DNA of 64,000 bases from Pseudobacteroides sp. (GTDB lineage Bacteria; Bacillota; Clostridia; Acetivibrionales; DSM-2933), in the NCBI RefSeq assembly GCF_036567765.1, contig NZ_DATCTU010000081.1, positions 1-64,000 on the forward strand, in the 5' to 3' direction. Of the stretch, positions 41,996 to 51,468 are shown piece by piece; the stretch's first letter is position 1; each line of letters starts with the position of its first letter. The notes under the pieces are model-generated. The model was given only the letters and a program-made list of their open reading frames with translations. It was not told the DNA's origin and did not search any database. The translations under genes and the position numbers were made by a program.

Positions 41996-42781
41996 ATGGA
42001 ATATAATGCTCAGATAGGAGTTTTTGGCGGTTCAGGTTTTTATTCATTTTTAGAAAACATAAAAGAAATCGACGTGGATACACCATACGGTAAACCAAGC
42101 GACAAAATTGCCATTGCAGAATTTGAAGGCAAAAAAATCGCTTTTCTTCCTAGACATGGTAAGAATCATCAGTATCCTCCACATATGATACCCTATAGAG
42201 CCAATTTGCATGCGATGCACCAGCTTGGCGTAAAAAATATAATTGCACCTACTGCTTCCGGCAGTCTGCAATCTCACATAAAACCAGGCGAATTTGTAAT
42301 CTGTGATCAGTTTGTAGATAGGACATGGGGACGTAAGGATACATACTATGACGGTCCTGAAACCAAGCATATCAGTGCTGCTATGCCGTACTGCCCGGAG
42401 CTTCGGAAAATTGCCATAGATTCAGGCAAAAGCATGGATATTACCGTTCACGAGAGAGGAACAGTTGTTGTTATTCAAGGCCCCAGATTTTCAACTGTAG
42501 CTGAAAGCCGATGGTTTAGTAAGATGGGCTGGGAAGTTATTAATATGACCCAATATCCTGAGTGTTACTTGGCAAGGGAACTTGGTATTTGTTATGCAAA
42601 TATAGCCCTTATTACGGATTTTGATGCAGGCCTTGAGGGAAATGATGACATTAAGGCTGTTACTGAAGAAGAGGTTTTGAGGGTTTTTGAAGAAAACAAC
42701 GAAAAAGTTAAGAAAATGCTTTTTGAAATAATAAGAAGAATAGATTTAGACCGTAATAAAGGCTGCTCTTGCAAAACATGA
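41996..42781 (+). CDS. mtnP: S-methyl-5'-thioadenosine phosphorylase
   Basis: 261 residues, normal for the family. Family 2 nucleoside phosphorylase: GVFGGSGFYSFL is the phosphate loop, PRHGKNHQYPPHMIPYRAN the conserved N-terminal block, GPRFSTVAESRWF and NMTQYPECYLAREL the substrate region, and TDFDAGLEG carries the adenine-contacting Asp. It splits methylthioadenosine, the by-product of polyamine synthesis, into adenine and methylthioribose 1-phosphate, which the next gene's product isomerises. The neighbouring mtnA gene strongly supports MTA as substrate over guanosine or inosine. GGAGG precedes the ATG. Confidence 0.92.
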   Translation: MEYNAQIGVFGGSGFYSFLENIKEIDVDTPYGKPSDKIAIAEFEGKKIAFLPRHGKNHQYPPHMIPYRANLHAMHQLGVKNIIAPTASGSLQSHIKPGEFVICDQFVDRTWGRKDTYYDGPETKHISAAMPYCPELRKIAIDSGKSMDITVHERGTVVVIQGPRFSTVAESRWFSKMGWEVINMTQYPECYLARELGICYANIALITDFDAGLEGNDDIKAVTEEEVLRVFEENNEKVKKMLFEIIRRIDLDRNKGCSCKT

Positions 42782-42792
42782 TATCTATCATG

Positions 42793-42822
42793 AACAAAAT
42801 CTCGGAGTTATTTTGAGAATTG
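42793..42822 (+). repeat. two-hairpin repeat, hairpin 1 fragment G
   Basis: AACAAAATCTCGGAGTTATT then TTGAGAATTG, the 5' part of the family only, between mtnP and mtnA. Confidence 0.45.
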
Positions 42823-42854
42823 CTTTACACAATATTTAATAAAAGGAGCTTTAT

Positions 42855-43895
42855 ATGAGGCCATTAGAATTTAAAGACGGGGTTTTAAAACTTATTGATC
42901 AAACAAAGCTTCCTCATCAAAAAGTTTATGTAGAATGCACAACTTACATAGAAGTTGCTGAAGCCATAAAAAATATGATAGTGAGGGGTGCACCAGCCAT
43001 AGGTGTTACTGCTGCTTATGGCATTGTTATTGGAGCCCTGTCAATAAATGCATCTTCAAAGGATGAATTCATACATAGGCTTGAAGAAATCTGCAATATA
43101 ATGCGTAATACCCGCCCTACAGCAGTAAACCTTTTTTGGGCCGTAGACAGAGTTTATAAAACCGCACTTTCCAATATGGACAAGCCTTTGGATGAGGTTA
43201 AGAAATTCTTGCTTAATGAGGCTTTAATGATGGACTCTGAAGATGTCCAAGCCAATAAAGCTATAGGAAAGAACGGCCTTAGCCTTATAAAGGATAATTT
43301 TACAATACTTACCCACTGTAATGCGGGTGCTCTGGCAACATGCGACTACGGTACTGCTCTTGGAGTTATCCGAGCAGCCCATGAAGGTGGCAAAAAGATA
43401 AATGTATATGCCGACGAAACAAGACCCTACCTTCAGGGGGCCAGGCTAACCGCATGGGAGCTTTCTCAGGAAGGTATACCTCTAACACTGATATGCGATA
43501 ACATGGCAGGTCATTTCATGAAATCGGGCATTATAGACTGCGTTATTGTTGGTGCAGACAGAATCGCATTAAACGGCGATACTGCCAATAAAATCGGTAC
43601 TTATTCGGTAGCAGTATTAGCACATGAAAACAATATACCGTTTTATGTAGCAGCTCCAGTATCAACAATAGACTTTTCAATAGAGTCGGGTAATAGTATC
43701 CCTATAGAAGAGAGATCATCCAAGGAAGTTACCGAGATTATGGGCATTCAAATAGCTCCTGCCAATATTAAGGTTGCAAATCCATCATTCGATGTGACTC
43801 CAAATAAGTATATAAGTGCTATAATAACTGAAAAAGGAATCATTTATCCACCATTTATAGATAATTTAAATGCATTAAAAGAGCAAAACCGCTAA
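42855..43895 (+). CDS. mtnA: methylthioribose-1-phosphate isomerase
   Basis: 346 residues. Signature blocks: [15 protein letters not shown], the catalytic Cys in [19 protein letters not shown], the [18 protein letters not shown] motif and the catalytic Asp in [19 protein letters not shown]. It converts methylthioribose 1-phosphate to methylthioribulose 1-phosphate in methionine salvage, directly after MtnP. Later salvage genes (mtnB onward) are not in the window; in some anaerobes the product is used by other routes. GGAGC lies before the ATG. The stop codon overlaps that of the convergent LRR gene. Confidence 0.93.
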   Translation: MRPLEFKDGVLKLIDQTKLPHQKVYVECTTYIEVAEAIKNMIVRGAPAIGVTAAYGIVIGALSINASSKDEFIHRLEEICNIMRNTRPTAVNLFWAVDRVYKTALSNMDKPLDEVKKFLLNEALMMDSEDVQANKAIGKNGLSLIKDNFTILTHCNAGALATCDYGTALGVIRAAHEGGKKINVYADETRPYLQGARLTAWELSQEGIPLTLICDNMAGHFMKSGIIDCVIVGADRIALNGDTANKIGTYSVAVLAHENNIPFYVAAPVSTIDFSIESGNSIPIEERSSKEVTEIMGIQIAPANIKVANPSFDVTPNKYISAIITEKGIIYPPFIDNLNALKEQNR

Positions 43896-43911
43896 TGGGT
43901 TTTGCTCTTTT
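43877..43911. terminator. shared bidirectional terminator with both stop codons in its loop
   Basis: AAAAGAGCAAAACC (43877-43890) pairs exactly with 43898-43911. The 7-base loop GCTAATG holds TAA of mtnA (43893-43895) and, on the other strand, TAG of the LRR gene (43894-43892). The stem encodes the last residues of both proteins. Confidence 0.85.
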
Positions 43912-46468
43912 CCATTATACCAAGGGAGCCCTCTAGTATTGCAGCTGCCTCAGCCCTTGTAACATTCCTGTACGGCATAAACGAATTATTCTGATATCCT
44001 TTGACTATTCCTAATGAAACAGCTGTAATGATGCTACTTTTGGACCATTGTGGAATTGTACCCGAATCAATAAATGTTATATCTGAGCCTTGCTTATATT
44101 GGAAACCAAATGCCCTTACAACCATTGTCACAATTTCATTTCTTGATACCTTCTGCATAGGTCTGAACGAGTTATCACTGTACCCTTTTATTATACCTTT
44201 TTCAACTGCTCTTTGAATATATCCATATGCCCATGAAGGCAATTTACTGTCATCCTTAAACCTGTACTTTGTTTCGCTTAAAGGCTTTAGGCTAAGTGCC
44301 TTCACCAATATAACAGTAACCTCGGCCCTGGTCATTTCCATCTGGGGTCTCATAGTATTGTCCGGATAGCCTGACAAAATTCCCATCTTACAGAGCCTCA
44401 GCAGGCTATTCTCTGCCCAATGTCCGGAAATATCCTTGAAATTCGACACAGCGGGCTTGGTTTCCTCCTTGCTTTCAACCATAGTCGGTTTCGGAGTGGG
44501 CACTGGGGTATTGGGTAAAGGTGTAACCGTAACACTTGGTGTACCTGTGGTATCATCCCTCGATCTGCTATCGGCAATTATAACAGGGTTTGCTATTTTT
44601 GCTGTTTGCTGTGGTTGTGGCGTTTCCTTGGAAGGACTTGTCTGGCTTGGCCTGGGCGTAACCGTCGGCGGACTTTTGGTAAAGTCCATTTCAATTAGAT
44701 TATCAATTATTTTGGCGTCAATTACATTAAAATCCTGCGATTTGTTTCCTTTAAGGTATAAATATTTCAAGCTTGTCATATTGTTCAAGAAGCTAAAATC
44801 ACTGATTTCATTGTTGTCAAGCCATAAAACTTCAATACTTGCCATTTCCGTTAAGCTCTGTACATCTGTTATTTGGTTATTACTCAAATATAATTCCCTT
44901 AGTTTGCCAAAAGTTCTTAAAAACCACAGCGGATTAGCATCACCTATTTTATTGAAACGAAGATCAAGTTTCTCTAATTCAGTCAGGTTTCTCAAAGGAT
45001 ATATATTTTTTATCATATTTTTATTTAAGTATAACTCCTTCAATTTAGTCATATATCCAATAGGCGTTATATCTTCAATCCTTTGTTCTTCCAATTTAAG
45101 CTCTGTAAGCTCATAGAAGTTCTGGATTCCTTGAAGACTTTCAATCATACCAAATTTATTAGTGTTATTTATTTCACATAATTTATTTATCTCACATATA
45201 TCTATTCTTTTTACTGATTTTATTTCATCAAGGTAAATAACAGTTCCAGGTTCTTTTTCAAGTACAGCCTCTCTGATTATCTTGGCCAGATTCTCATCAG
45301 GAAAAAATATGGGTTTCCTAGACGGTATGGGTGTACAAGTGGGATTAGTAGTGTTCGATGGAATAATTATTGCAGTTGGAGTTGGGGTTGGAGTATTTGT
45401 TGCAGTATTATTTGGTGTATATGTTGCAGATATGGGAGTTGGGGTTGGAGTATTTGTTGGAGTATTATAGGGTGTATGTGTTGCGGATATGGGCGTCGGG
45501 GTAGGTGTAATAATTGGTGTTATGCCCGGCCTCGTAGGTGTTGCATATGGTATGGTAGGTGTAGGTGTTGATGGCAATGTTGTGGATGTTACGCATATTG
45601 GAGTAGGAGTTGGTGTAGCCTGGGTTGATGGAAACGGCGTTGATGTTGCCTTTGGCGTTGGAGTGACCATTGGCGTTGGAGTTACCATTTGAATATCTGT
45701 ATCCTTTAAATTCGGAAAATAGTCTCTGTTTAAAGGAAAGAACGACTTATTATCCTCAACATATAGCGTAATCAAACTGTTAGACAAAGATGTTAAAGGT
45801 GCCAAATAATATATATCATTACTATTTATAATTAAAGTTTGAAGCCTTTTACAATTAGAAACACTAGTAACTAATGATACTTTATTATCATTTAACACCA
45901 GGCCTTCTAAATTAACCAATTTTTCAACAAACGATATATCCTCTATTTCATTATAGCTAAGGTTTAAATGCTTTAATGTCGTAATATTTGCCAAAGAAGC
46001 TGCATCTTGCAACCTGTTATTGCTTAACTCAAGAAACTCCAACTGGGTAAGATCTTCAAACCCCGAAATGTCTGAGATTTCATTGTTGGACATTTGAAGA
46101 TAAACAAGTTTATTAAGGTACTTTATTTTAGATACATCCTCAATTCTGTTTCCGTTCAAAAAAAGGGATTTAAGCTCTGATAAATTCTCTATACCATTTA
46201 AATTGGCTATATTCATTCCGTCAGCACATAATTCTTTAATTTCCTTAAGCTCATCGATATTAACTTTATCTTTAGGGCCTTTATTTAAAGCCTCTCTGAC
46301 AACTTTATCAAGGTTATCGTCCTCAAACCTAAAATCCTCGATTTCTGTCGATTCAGCATAGGAAGTATTGCTCGAATCAAAATTGGTCCCATTAAAATTA
46401 ACCGATCCGAAATTTGAAATAATTAGAAAGACTAAAATCCCACAAATAACCTTCTTAAATCCAGCCAT
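43892..46468 (-). CDS. surface protein with two leucine-rich repeat blocks and three SLH domains
   Basis: 858 residues. Signal peptide; LRR block 1 (about 45-250; [40 protein letters not shown]); Pro/Thr linker with two 19-residue repeats; LRR block 2 (about 390-595; [17 protein letters not shown]); second linker; three SLH repeats (about 680-858; [59 protein letters not shown]). Each LRR block starts with the same internalin-like cap ([15 protein letters not shown] and [15 protein letters not shown]), so the region arose by duplication. It is held on the S-layer by SLH and offers two binding arms; partner unknown. ATG 46468 fits GGGGA better than TTG 46474. Confidence 0.85.
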   Translation of the reverse strand: MAGFKKVICGILVFLIISNFGSVNFNGTNFDSSNTSYAESTEIEDFRFEDDNLDKVVREALNKGPKDKVNIDELKEIKELCADGMNIANLNGIENLSELKSLFLNGNRIEDVSKIKYLNKLVYLQMSNNEISDISGFEDLTQLEFLELSNNRLQDAASLANITTLKHLNLSYNEIEDISFVEKLVNLEGLVLNDNKVSLVTSVSNCKRLQTLIINSNDIYYLAPLTSLSNSLITLYVEDNKSFFPLNRDYFPNLKDTDIQMVTPTPMVTPTPKATSTPFPSTQATPTPTPICVTSTTLPSTPTPTIPYATPTRPGITPIITPTPTPISATHTPYNTPTNTPTPTPISATYTPNNTATNTPTPTPTAIIIPSNTTNPTCTPIPSRKPIFFPDENLAKIIREAVLEKEPGTVIYLDEIKSVKRIDICEINKLCEINNTNKFGMIESLQGIQNFYELTELKLEEQRIEDITPIGYMTKLKELYLNKNMIKNIYPLRNLTELEKLDLRFNKIGDANPLWFLRTFGKLRELYLSNNQITDVQSLTEMASIEVLWLDNNEISDFSFLNNMTSLKYLYLKGNKSQDFNVIDAKIIDNLIEMDFTKSPPTVTPRPSQTSPSKETPQPQQTAKIANPVIIADSRSRDDTTGTPSVTVTPLPNTPVPTPKPTMVESKEETKPAVSNFKDISGHWAENSLLRLCKMGILSGYPDNTMRPQMEMTRAEVTVILVKALSLKPLSETKYRFKDDSKLPSWAYGYIQRAVEKGIIKGYSDNSFRPMQKVSRNEIVTMVVRAFGFQYKQGSDITFIDSGTIPQWSKSSIITAVSLGIVKGYQNNSFMPYRNVTRAEAAAILEGSLGIMEKSKTH
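45381..45494 (-). repeat. two tandem 57-bp coding repeats in the LRR linker
   Basis: GTTGGGGTTGGAGTATTTGT begins at 45381 and again at 45438, with a decayed third start at 45495; period 57. The encoded units are [19 protein letters not shown] and [19 protein letters not shown]. Slippage could change linker length. Confidence 0.8.
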
Positions 46469-46579
46469 ATCCAATTCCCCACATAAAATAATTTAAAATG
46501 TAAAATAATAATAATTTTTATATAGTTTACATATTTCAATAATACATTAAAATTTAAATTTATACAAGATAGGTAATAA

Positions 46580-46593
46580 TCCCCTAGACATAA
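46580..46593 (+). repeat. two-hairpin repeat, tail-only copy J
   Basis: TCCCCTAGACATAA, ending 3 bases before the terminator stem at 46597. Confidence 0.5.
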
Positions 46594-46596
46594 AAA

Positions 46597-46653
46597 AATA
46601 CTTCACATAATCCCGGATTTATCAATAAAACATATATCCGAAAAGTGAAGTAT
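46597..46653 (-). terminator. intrinsic terminator of aroB
   Basis: ATACTTCAC (46598-46606) pairs with GTGAAGTAT (46645-46653), with inner arms CGGAT / ATCCG. A run of seven T follows on the minus strand, 24 bases past the stop. Confidence 0.75.
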
Positions 46654-46677
46654 CTTTTAACTGTTTTAATTATCAAA

Positions 46678-47757
46678 TCAATATTGTAAAGAGCTGATTG
46701 CCTTTTTAATAAGAGCCTCATCCTCAACAACACACTGAATTACCTCGCCAATGGCTTTAGCCAATACAAAGGTTATCTTGTTGTCCTTTACCTTTTTGTC
46801 AAAAAACATTCTCTCATAAACCTCATCAACATCTATTTGATCAAGTTTCACAGGCAAGCCTATTTTCTTCAGAGTATCAACAACTCTTTGGACTTCATTT
46901 CTCTCAATCAGTTCCATATCGCAAGCCATATTTAAAGCTGCAACCATACCTAAAGACACACACTCACCATGTAAATACTTAAACTCGTATACACTTTCAA
47001 TGGCATGGCCTATAGTATGGCCGAAATTGAGTATTGCTCGCAGTCCGCTTTCCGTTTCATCCTGTTCAACTACAGCACCTTTTATTGTGCAATTAACTTT
47101 AGCCAGATATTGAAGAACATCTTCATCAAAGTTAAAAATTTTGCTAACATTATAGTCTATAAAATCAAAATAATCCGAGTCTCTAATAACGCCGTGCTTT
47201 ACTATCTCAGCCATTCCTGCCTGCATTTCACGGGCAGGGAGCGTCTTTAGGGTATTGACATTTAAGTACACAAACTTGGGTTGATAAAAAGCACCTATTA
47301 TGTTTTTCTTTCCTTCAAAATCAACTCCTACTTTTCCTCCTACACTGCTGTCAGCTTGTGCCAGCAGCGATGTTGGGATCTGTACAAAGCTGACTCCTCT
47401 TAGAAATGTAGCTGCGACAAAACCTGTAATATCTCCCACCACACCGCCGCCAAGAGCCAAGAGTACTGAATTTCTGTCAAACTTATTGTCTATCAGGAAC
47501 TTATAGATATCCCTGATAGTATCAAGATTTTTACTCTTCTCACCGGCTTCGATAATATACTTGTATACCTTAAGCCCGCTGGATTCCAATGCCTCTATAC
47601 ACTCGTTCCCTTGAGCTTTGTCAACATTGTTGTCTGTTATAAGTGCCAGCTTTCCGTTTACTTTTGTCAAGGCAATGCTTTTTGCCAGACTGCTGTAATC
47701 AGTTGTTATATAAATAGGATAGCTTCTATCCCCTAGGTCAATATTAACTTTAATCAA
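46678..47757 (-). CDS. aroB: 3-dehydroquinate synthase
   Basis: 359 residues. NAD-binding GGGVVGDITGFVAATFLRG, the block PTSLLAQADSSVGGKVGVD, metal-ligand Glu in MAEIVKHGVI and the His residues of LNFGHTIGHAIE and YLHGECVSLGM. It closes 3-deoxy-arabino-heptulosonate 7-phosphate to 3-dehydroquinate, step 2 of the shikimate pathway. No other aro genes adjoin. TTG 47757 is chosen because AAGGTG lies 6 bases upstream; the longer frame's GTG (47766) is part of that Shine-Dalgarno. It lies 28 bases after ileS and may be cotranscribed with it, thus also under T-box control. Confidence 0.92.
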   Translation of the reverse strand: MIKVNIDLGDRSYPIYITTDYSSLAKSIALTKVNGKLALITDNNVDKAQGNECIEALESSGLKVYKYIIEAGEKSKNLDTIRDIYKFLIDNKFDRNSVLLALGGGVVGDITGFVAATFLRGVSFVQIPTSLLAQADSSVGGKVGVDFEGKKNIIGAFYQPKFVYLNVNTLKTLPAREMQAGMAEIVKHGVIRDSDYFDFIDYNVSKIFNFDEDVLQYLAKVNCTIKGAVVEQDETESGLRAILNFGHTIGHAIESVYEFKYLHGECVSLGMVAALNMACDMELIERNEVQRVVDTLKKIGLPVKLDQIDVDEVYERMFFDKKVKDNKITFVLAKAIGEVIQCVVEDEALIKKAISSLQY

Positions 47758-47785
47758 TCCTGTCACCTTCTTTTATGTTTAGGTA

Positions 47786-50575
47786 TTAAAGCACTGAACA
47801 ACATCTTTCGCAAAGGGTCGGGTGATTCTCGTCTTTACCGACGCTTACACTTTGCATCCAGCATCTTTCACATTTTTCACCTTCTGCCGGAACAACCATT
47901 ACCCATATTCCATCCATATACTCTCCCTTTAGTGCATTGGCTGGAACATCATTTGCTTTATTAAGCTCAAACCCTGATGTAATAAATATGGTGGCTAGCT
48001 GATCATCAATCTCTTTTATAAATCCGTAGGCTTTTTCATCTGCATATACTACAATCTTTGCATTTAGTGAAAGCCCGATGGTTTTATCCGCCCTGGCAAT
48101 CTCAAGAGCTTTAGATACATCGGATCTAAGATCTAGTATTCTACTCCACTTTTCTTCAAGCTTGCTGTCAAGATACTTCTCATTGAGCACAGGCCAACTG
48201 TTTAACTGTATACTTTCTGCATCATCGGTGGCTTTATGCGGAAGGTAATGCCATATTTCCTCTGATGTAAATGCCAACACAGGAGCAAGCATTCTTACCA
48301 AAGAATCCAATATCTCATACATTACACTTTGAGCAGCTTTTCTTTCCTTGCTATCTGCTTTGGATGTATAAAGTCTGTCTTTTATTATATCAAGGTAGAA
48401 ATTACTCATATCAACAACACAGAAGTTATGGATAGCATGGAACATCATATGGAACTCATAGGAACCATAAGCCTCATCAACTTTCTTTATAAGCTGCGAA
48501 AGCTTCATAAGTGCCCATCTGTCCAACTCTTCCAATTCTTCATACTTCACCATGTCTTTATCAGGGTTGAAGTCATTTATGTTTCCAAGTATATACCTGC
48601 TGGTATTTCTTATTTTTCTATAAACCTCAGAAAGCTGTTTTAGTAGCTCTTTTGAAATCCTTATGTCGGTCTTATAATCTGAAGACGCAACCCAGAGCCT
48701 TAAGATATCCGCTCCATATTCCTTTATAACATCCTCAGGATCTATACCGTTTCCTAATGATTTGGACATTTTCCTTCCCTGTCCGTCAACAACATAGCCA
48801 TGGGTAAGAACTGTCTTAAATGGTGCTTCTCCCCTTGTAGCAACAGATGTCAGAAGTGATGACTGGAACCAGCCTCTGTGTTGATCGCTTCCCTCAAGAT
48901 ACATATCTGCAGGCCATCTTAAATCATCTCTTGTTTCAAGGACCGCTGCATGGCTTGAACCGGAATCAAACCACACATCCATTATATCGTTTTCTTTTTC
49001 AAATTCAGAACAACCGCATGTACATTTGGTTCCTCCAGGAAGAATATCTTTCGGATCCACTTCGTACCAAGAGTCCGATCCCTTTTCTCTAAAAAGTGAA
49101 GCAACTGCAGCGATTGAAGCATCGTTTATAAGCTCCAATCCACATTCCTTACAGTAGAAGATCGGTATGGGAACACCCCAGATCCTCTGTCTGGAAATAC
49201 ACCAGTCACCTCTATCCCTGACCATGTTGGTTATTCTCTCTTCGCCCCATTCAGGAATCCATCTTACTCCCTTTATCTTTTCCAATGCTTCATTTCTGAA
49301 GCCTTCCACTGAAGCAAACCACTGCTCTGTTGCCCTGAATATTATAGGGTCCTTACATCTCCAGCAGTGCGGATACTGATGGTCAATTTTCTCTGATGCA
49401 AGAAGAAGGTCGGTGCTTTTAAGCTCTTCAATGATTGCTCCGTTGGCTTTTGCATAGTAGAGGCCTTTAAACTTACCTGCCTCTGCTGTCAGATGGCCCT
49501 TGTCATCAACAGGTACTATAACAGGTATCTTATACTTCTGACATACCTGGAAGTCTTCTGCACCATGTCCAGGTGCCGTATGAACGCAGCCTGTACCGGC
49601 TTCGAGGGTAACATGATCCCCCAATATAACAATTGAGTTCCTGTCTAGGAAAGGATGTGCACACAATATCCCTTCCAGGTCGCTTCCGCTTAGTCTTGCA
49701 GTTATTTCATAATTTTCTATGCCCGCTGCCTTCATTACACTTTCAGTCAGCTCTACAGCCACCACATAATACTCGTTACCCACCTTAACAAGGCCATATT
49801 CAAAGTCCGCGTTTAAGCAGATGGCAAGGTTGCCCGGCAGGGTCCATGTTGTAGTTGTCCATATAACAAAGTATACATTTTCAGTGGTTCCTATGGCATT
49901 TTTTATAACACCTTTATCATCCTTCACAGGAAATTTAACATATATTGAAACAGTTGTATCCTCTGCATACTCGATTTCAGCTTCAGCCAATGCAGTTTCA
50001 CAGTCAGGGCACCAATAAACCGGTCTTAATCCCTTATAAATATATCCCTTCTTGGCCATTTCACCAAAAACCTCTATCTGTTTGGCTTCAAACTCAGGAT
50101 TTAATGTAACATAAGGGTTTTCCCAATCTGCTCTTACTCCAAGTCTTTTAAATGCATTTCTCTGTAAATCCAGATACTTTAAGGCAAATCCCTTGCAAGC
50201 CTGCCTGAATTTAACCGGTCCAACCTCATGCCTCTTAAGACCAAGTTCCTTAATGGCTCTCTGCTCTATAGGAAGTCCATGTGTATCCCAACCTGGAACA
50301 AATGGTGTCTCGTAGCCTGCCATGCTATAGTACTTTACAACTATATCTTTTAGTATCTTGTTTAATGATGTACCTAGATGTATTCCACCATTTGCATAAG
50401 GAGGCCCGTCATGAAGAATAAACTTTGGCTTTCCTGCATTTTTTTTCAACTGCTTATTATAAATATCCATCTCTTCCCACTTTTTTAACATATCAGGTTC
50501 TTTTTGGGGAAGATTTGCCCTCATAGGAAACTCTGTTTGCGGTAGATTAAGTGTTTTTCCATAGTCAACTGACAT
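47786..50575 (-). CDS. ileS: isoleucyl-tRNA synthetase
   Basis: 929 residues. Class I synthetase: HIGH-type motif PPYANGGIHLGTSLN, editing (CP1) domain with WTTTTWTLPGNLAI and HTAPGHGAEDF, KMSKS motif GRKMSKSLGNGIDPEDV, WFDSGSSHAAVLE, and a C-terminal zinc site CERCWMQS ... CERCCSVL. It charges tRNA-Ile and hydrolyses mischarged valine. ATG 50575 has GGAGGAGAG 5 bases upstream; the longer frame to 50623 enters the leader and is rejected. Expression is under a T-box leader. Its position behind divIVA is common in Firmicutes. Confidence 0.96.
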   Translation of the reverse strand: MSVDYGKTLNLPQTEFPMRANLPQKEPDMLKKWEEMDIYNKQLKKNAGKPKFILHDGPPYANGGIHLGTSLNKILKDIVVKYYSMAGYETPFVPGWDTHGLPIEQRAIKELGLKRHEVGPVKFRQACKGFALKYLDLQRNAFKRLGVRADWENPYVTLNPEFEAKQIEVFGEMAKKGYIYKGLRPVYWCPDCETALAEAEIEYAEDTTVSIYVKFPVKDDKGVIKNAIGTTENVYFVIWTTTTWTLPGNLAICLNADFEYGLVKVGNEYYVVAVELTESVMKAAGIENYEITARLSGSDLEGILCAHPFLDRNSIVILGDHVTLEAGTGCVHTAPGHGAEDFQVCQKYKIPVIVPVDDKGHLTAEAGKFKGLYYAKANGAIIEELKSTDLLLASEKIDHQYPHCWRCKDPIIFRATEQWFASVEGFRNEALEKIKGVRWIPEWGEERITNMVRDRGDWCISRQRIWGVPIPIFYCKECGLELINDASIAAVASLFREKGSDSWYEVDPKDILPGGTKCTCGCSEFEKENDIMDVWFDSGSSHAAVLETRDDLRWPADMYLEGSDQHRGWFQSSLLTSVATRGEAPFKTVLTHGYVVDGQGRKMSKSLGNGIDPEDVIKEYGADILRLWVASSDYKTDIRISKELLKQLSEVYRKIRNTSRYILGNINDFNPDKDMVKYEELEELDRWALMKLSQLIKKVDEAYGSYEFHMMFHAIHNFCVVDMSNFYLDIIKDRLYTSKADSKERKAAQSVMYEILDSLVRMLAPVLAFTSEEIWHYLPHKATDDAESIQLNSWPVLNEKYLDSKLEEKWSRILDLRSDVSKALEIARADKTIGLSLNAKIVVYADEKAYGFIKEIDDQLATIFITSGFELNKANDVPANALKGEYMDGIWVMVVPAEGEKCERCWMQSVSVGKDENHPTLCERCCSVL

Positions 50576-50624
50576 ACTAACTCTCCTCCATATATTGTAA
50601 AATGATGACATAAAATTTATCAAT

Positions 50625-50955
50625 TATAAAAACCCTCTCAATCCTTATAAGGGACGAGAGGGTAATTTACTCACGCGGTTCCACCCAAATTATTACTATA
50701 CCAAAATAATAGATTAATATATAGTAATCACTTGTTAAATAACGGCTTTAACCGGTACTCCTTACTCTTCTATAATCGTTTTCAAAATTAAAAATGATAA
50801 ATCTGTTGCATAACACTTTTAATTTAATTATACTTTTCAGGATACAACTCATGGATGATTTTCAAAAGTTAACCCTGCAGACTTCCACCAAACTCTGCTC
50901 GCTTTGAAGGTGTGGCTCCCTACTCTTTCCAATCACAGTCTTTAAACAGTATTTT
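50625..50955 (-). promoter_or_regulatory. T-box leader of ileS (isoleucine tRNA sensing)
   Basis: On the minus strand: stem I region with AGAGTAGGGAGCC and AAGCGAGC / TTGGTGGAAG; specifier loop GAGTTGTATCCTGAA with ATC (Ile) as probable specifier; the T-box GGGTGGAACCGCGTG at 50686-50672; terminator CCCTCTCGTCCCTTATAAGG ... GAGAGGGTTTTTAT (stem 50633-50662). Uncharged tRNA-Ile should stabilise the antiterminator and allow ileS transcription. A MITE-like remnant lies inside at 50786-50826. Confidence 0.95.
50786..50826. repeat. MITE-like remnant inside the T-box leader
   Basis: ATTAAAAATGATAAATCTGT (from 50787) resembles ATTAAAAGTGATAAATCTAT at the start of MITE copy 1, and CACTTTTAAT (50814-50823) matches the opposite end. 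Only 3 bases separate the two parts, so most of the element is missing. The resemblance of an AT-rich stretch could be partly chance. Confidence 0.5.
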
Positions 50956-50960
50956 TTTGT

Positions 50961-50990
50961 ATTATACATCCTATCATTAACATATGTCAA
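50961..50990 (-). promoter_or_regulatory. promoter of the ileS T-box transcript
   Basis: TTGACA (50990-50985), 18-base spacer, TATAAT (50966-50961) on the minus strand. The -35 box overlaps the stop codon of divIVA. Confidence 0.8.
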
Positions 50991-51454
50991 GAAATTTCAT
51001 CTTCAAGCTCAACGGAGTGCTTCAGCATTTCCATTTGAGATTGGAGCATAGCCTCAGCTTTGCTTTTATAAAGCTGGAGTTTTTTCCTTGTTTCCTCATA
51101 TTCATATCTTATGCGAATAACCTGTTCGTTGGCACCCTCTATAAGCTTTTGAGCCTTAAGCTCGGCTTCCTTGTAAATGTTTTCAGCCTTTTGATATGCA
51201 TTTCTCTTTATTTCCTCAGCTGTCTGCTGTGCTATAAGAAGGGTGCTTTGCAATGACTCCTCAATTCTTTTATAATGTGCCATACCTTCATTTAAAACAT
51301 TAAGCTTGTCTTTGAGCTCCATGTTTTCATGTATCAAACTGCTGTAGTCCTCAATAATTTTGTCAAATGTCTCATCAACTTCCAGTTCATTATATCCCCT
51401 CACCAAGCTTTTACTAAAGGAAATATTCTTTAGTTCATTTGGAGTATAATTCAT
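50987..51454 (-). CDS. divIVA: DivIVA-domain protein
   Basis: 155 residues. Starts with the DivIVA membrane-curvature motif region (TPNELKNISFSKSLVRGYNELEVDETFDKI, shortened from the family form F-x-K-x-x-x-G-Y-x-x-x-E-V-D), then long coiled coils to the C terminus. It should gather at the septum or poles and recruit division or wall-growth proteins. ATG 51454 has AAGGAGGT 8 bases upstream; TTG 51460 is too close. Part of the division-associated operon with ylmH, yggT and sepF. Confidence 0.88.
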   Translation of the reverse strand: MNYTPNELKNISFSKSLVRGYNELEVDETFDKIIEDYSSLIHENMELKDKLNVLNEGMAHYKRIEESLQSTLLIAQQTAEEIKRNAYQKAENIYKEAELKAQKLIEGANEQVIRIRYEYEETRKKLQLYKSKAEAMLQSQMEMLKHSVELEDEIS

Positions 51455-51468
51455 CCGCAATAACCTCC

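Noticed and set aside
44436..45116. 226-residue open frame on the plus strand
   Set aside because: It lies wholly antisense to the LRR-SLH gene, has no ribosome site of note, and its content mirrors the Pro/Thr and Leu codons of the real gene.
45282..45692. Gly/Val-repeat open frames on the plus strand
   Set aside because: They are antisense readings of the Thr-Pro linker codons of the LRR-SLH gene.
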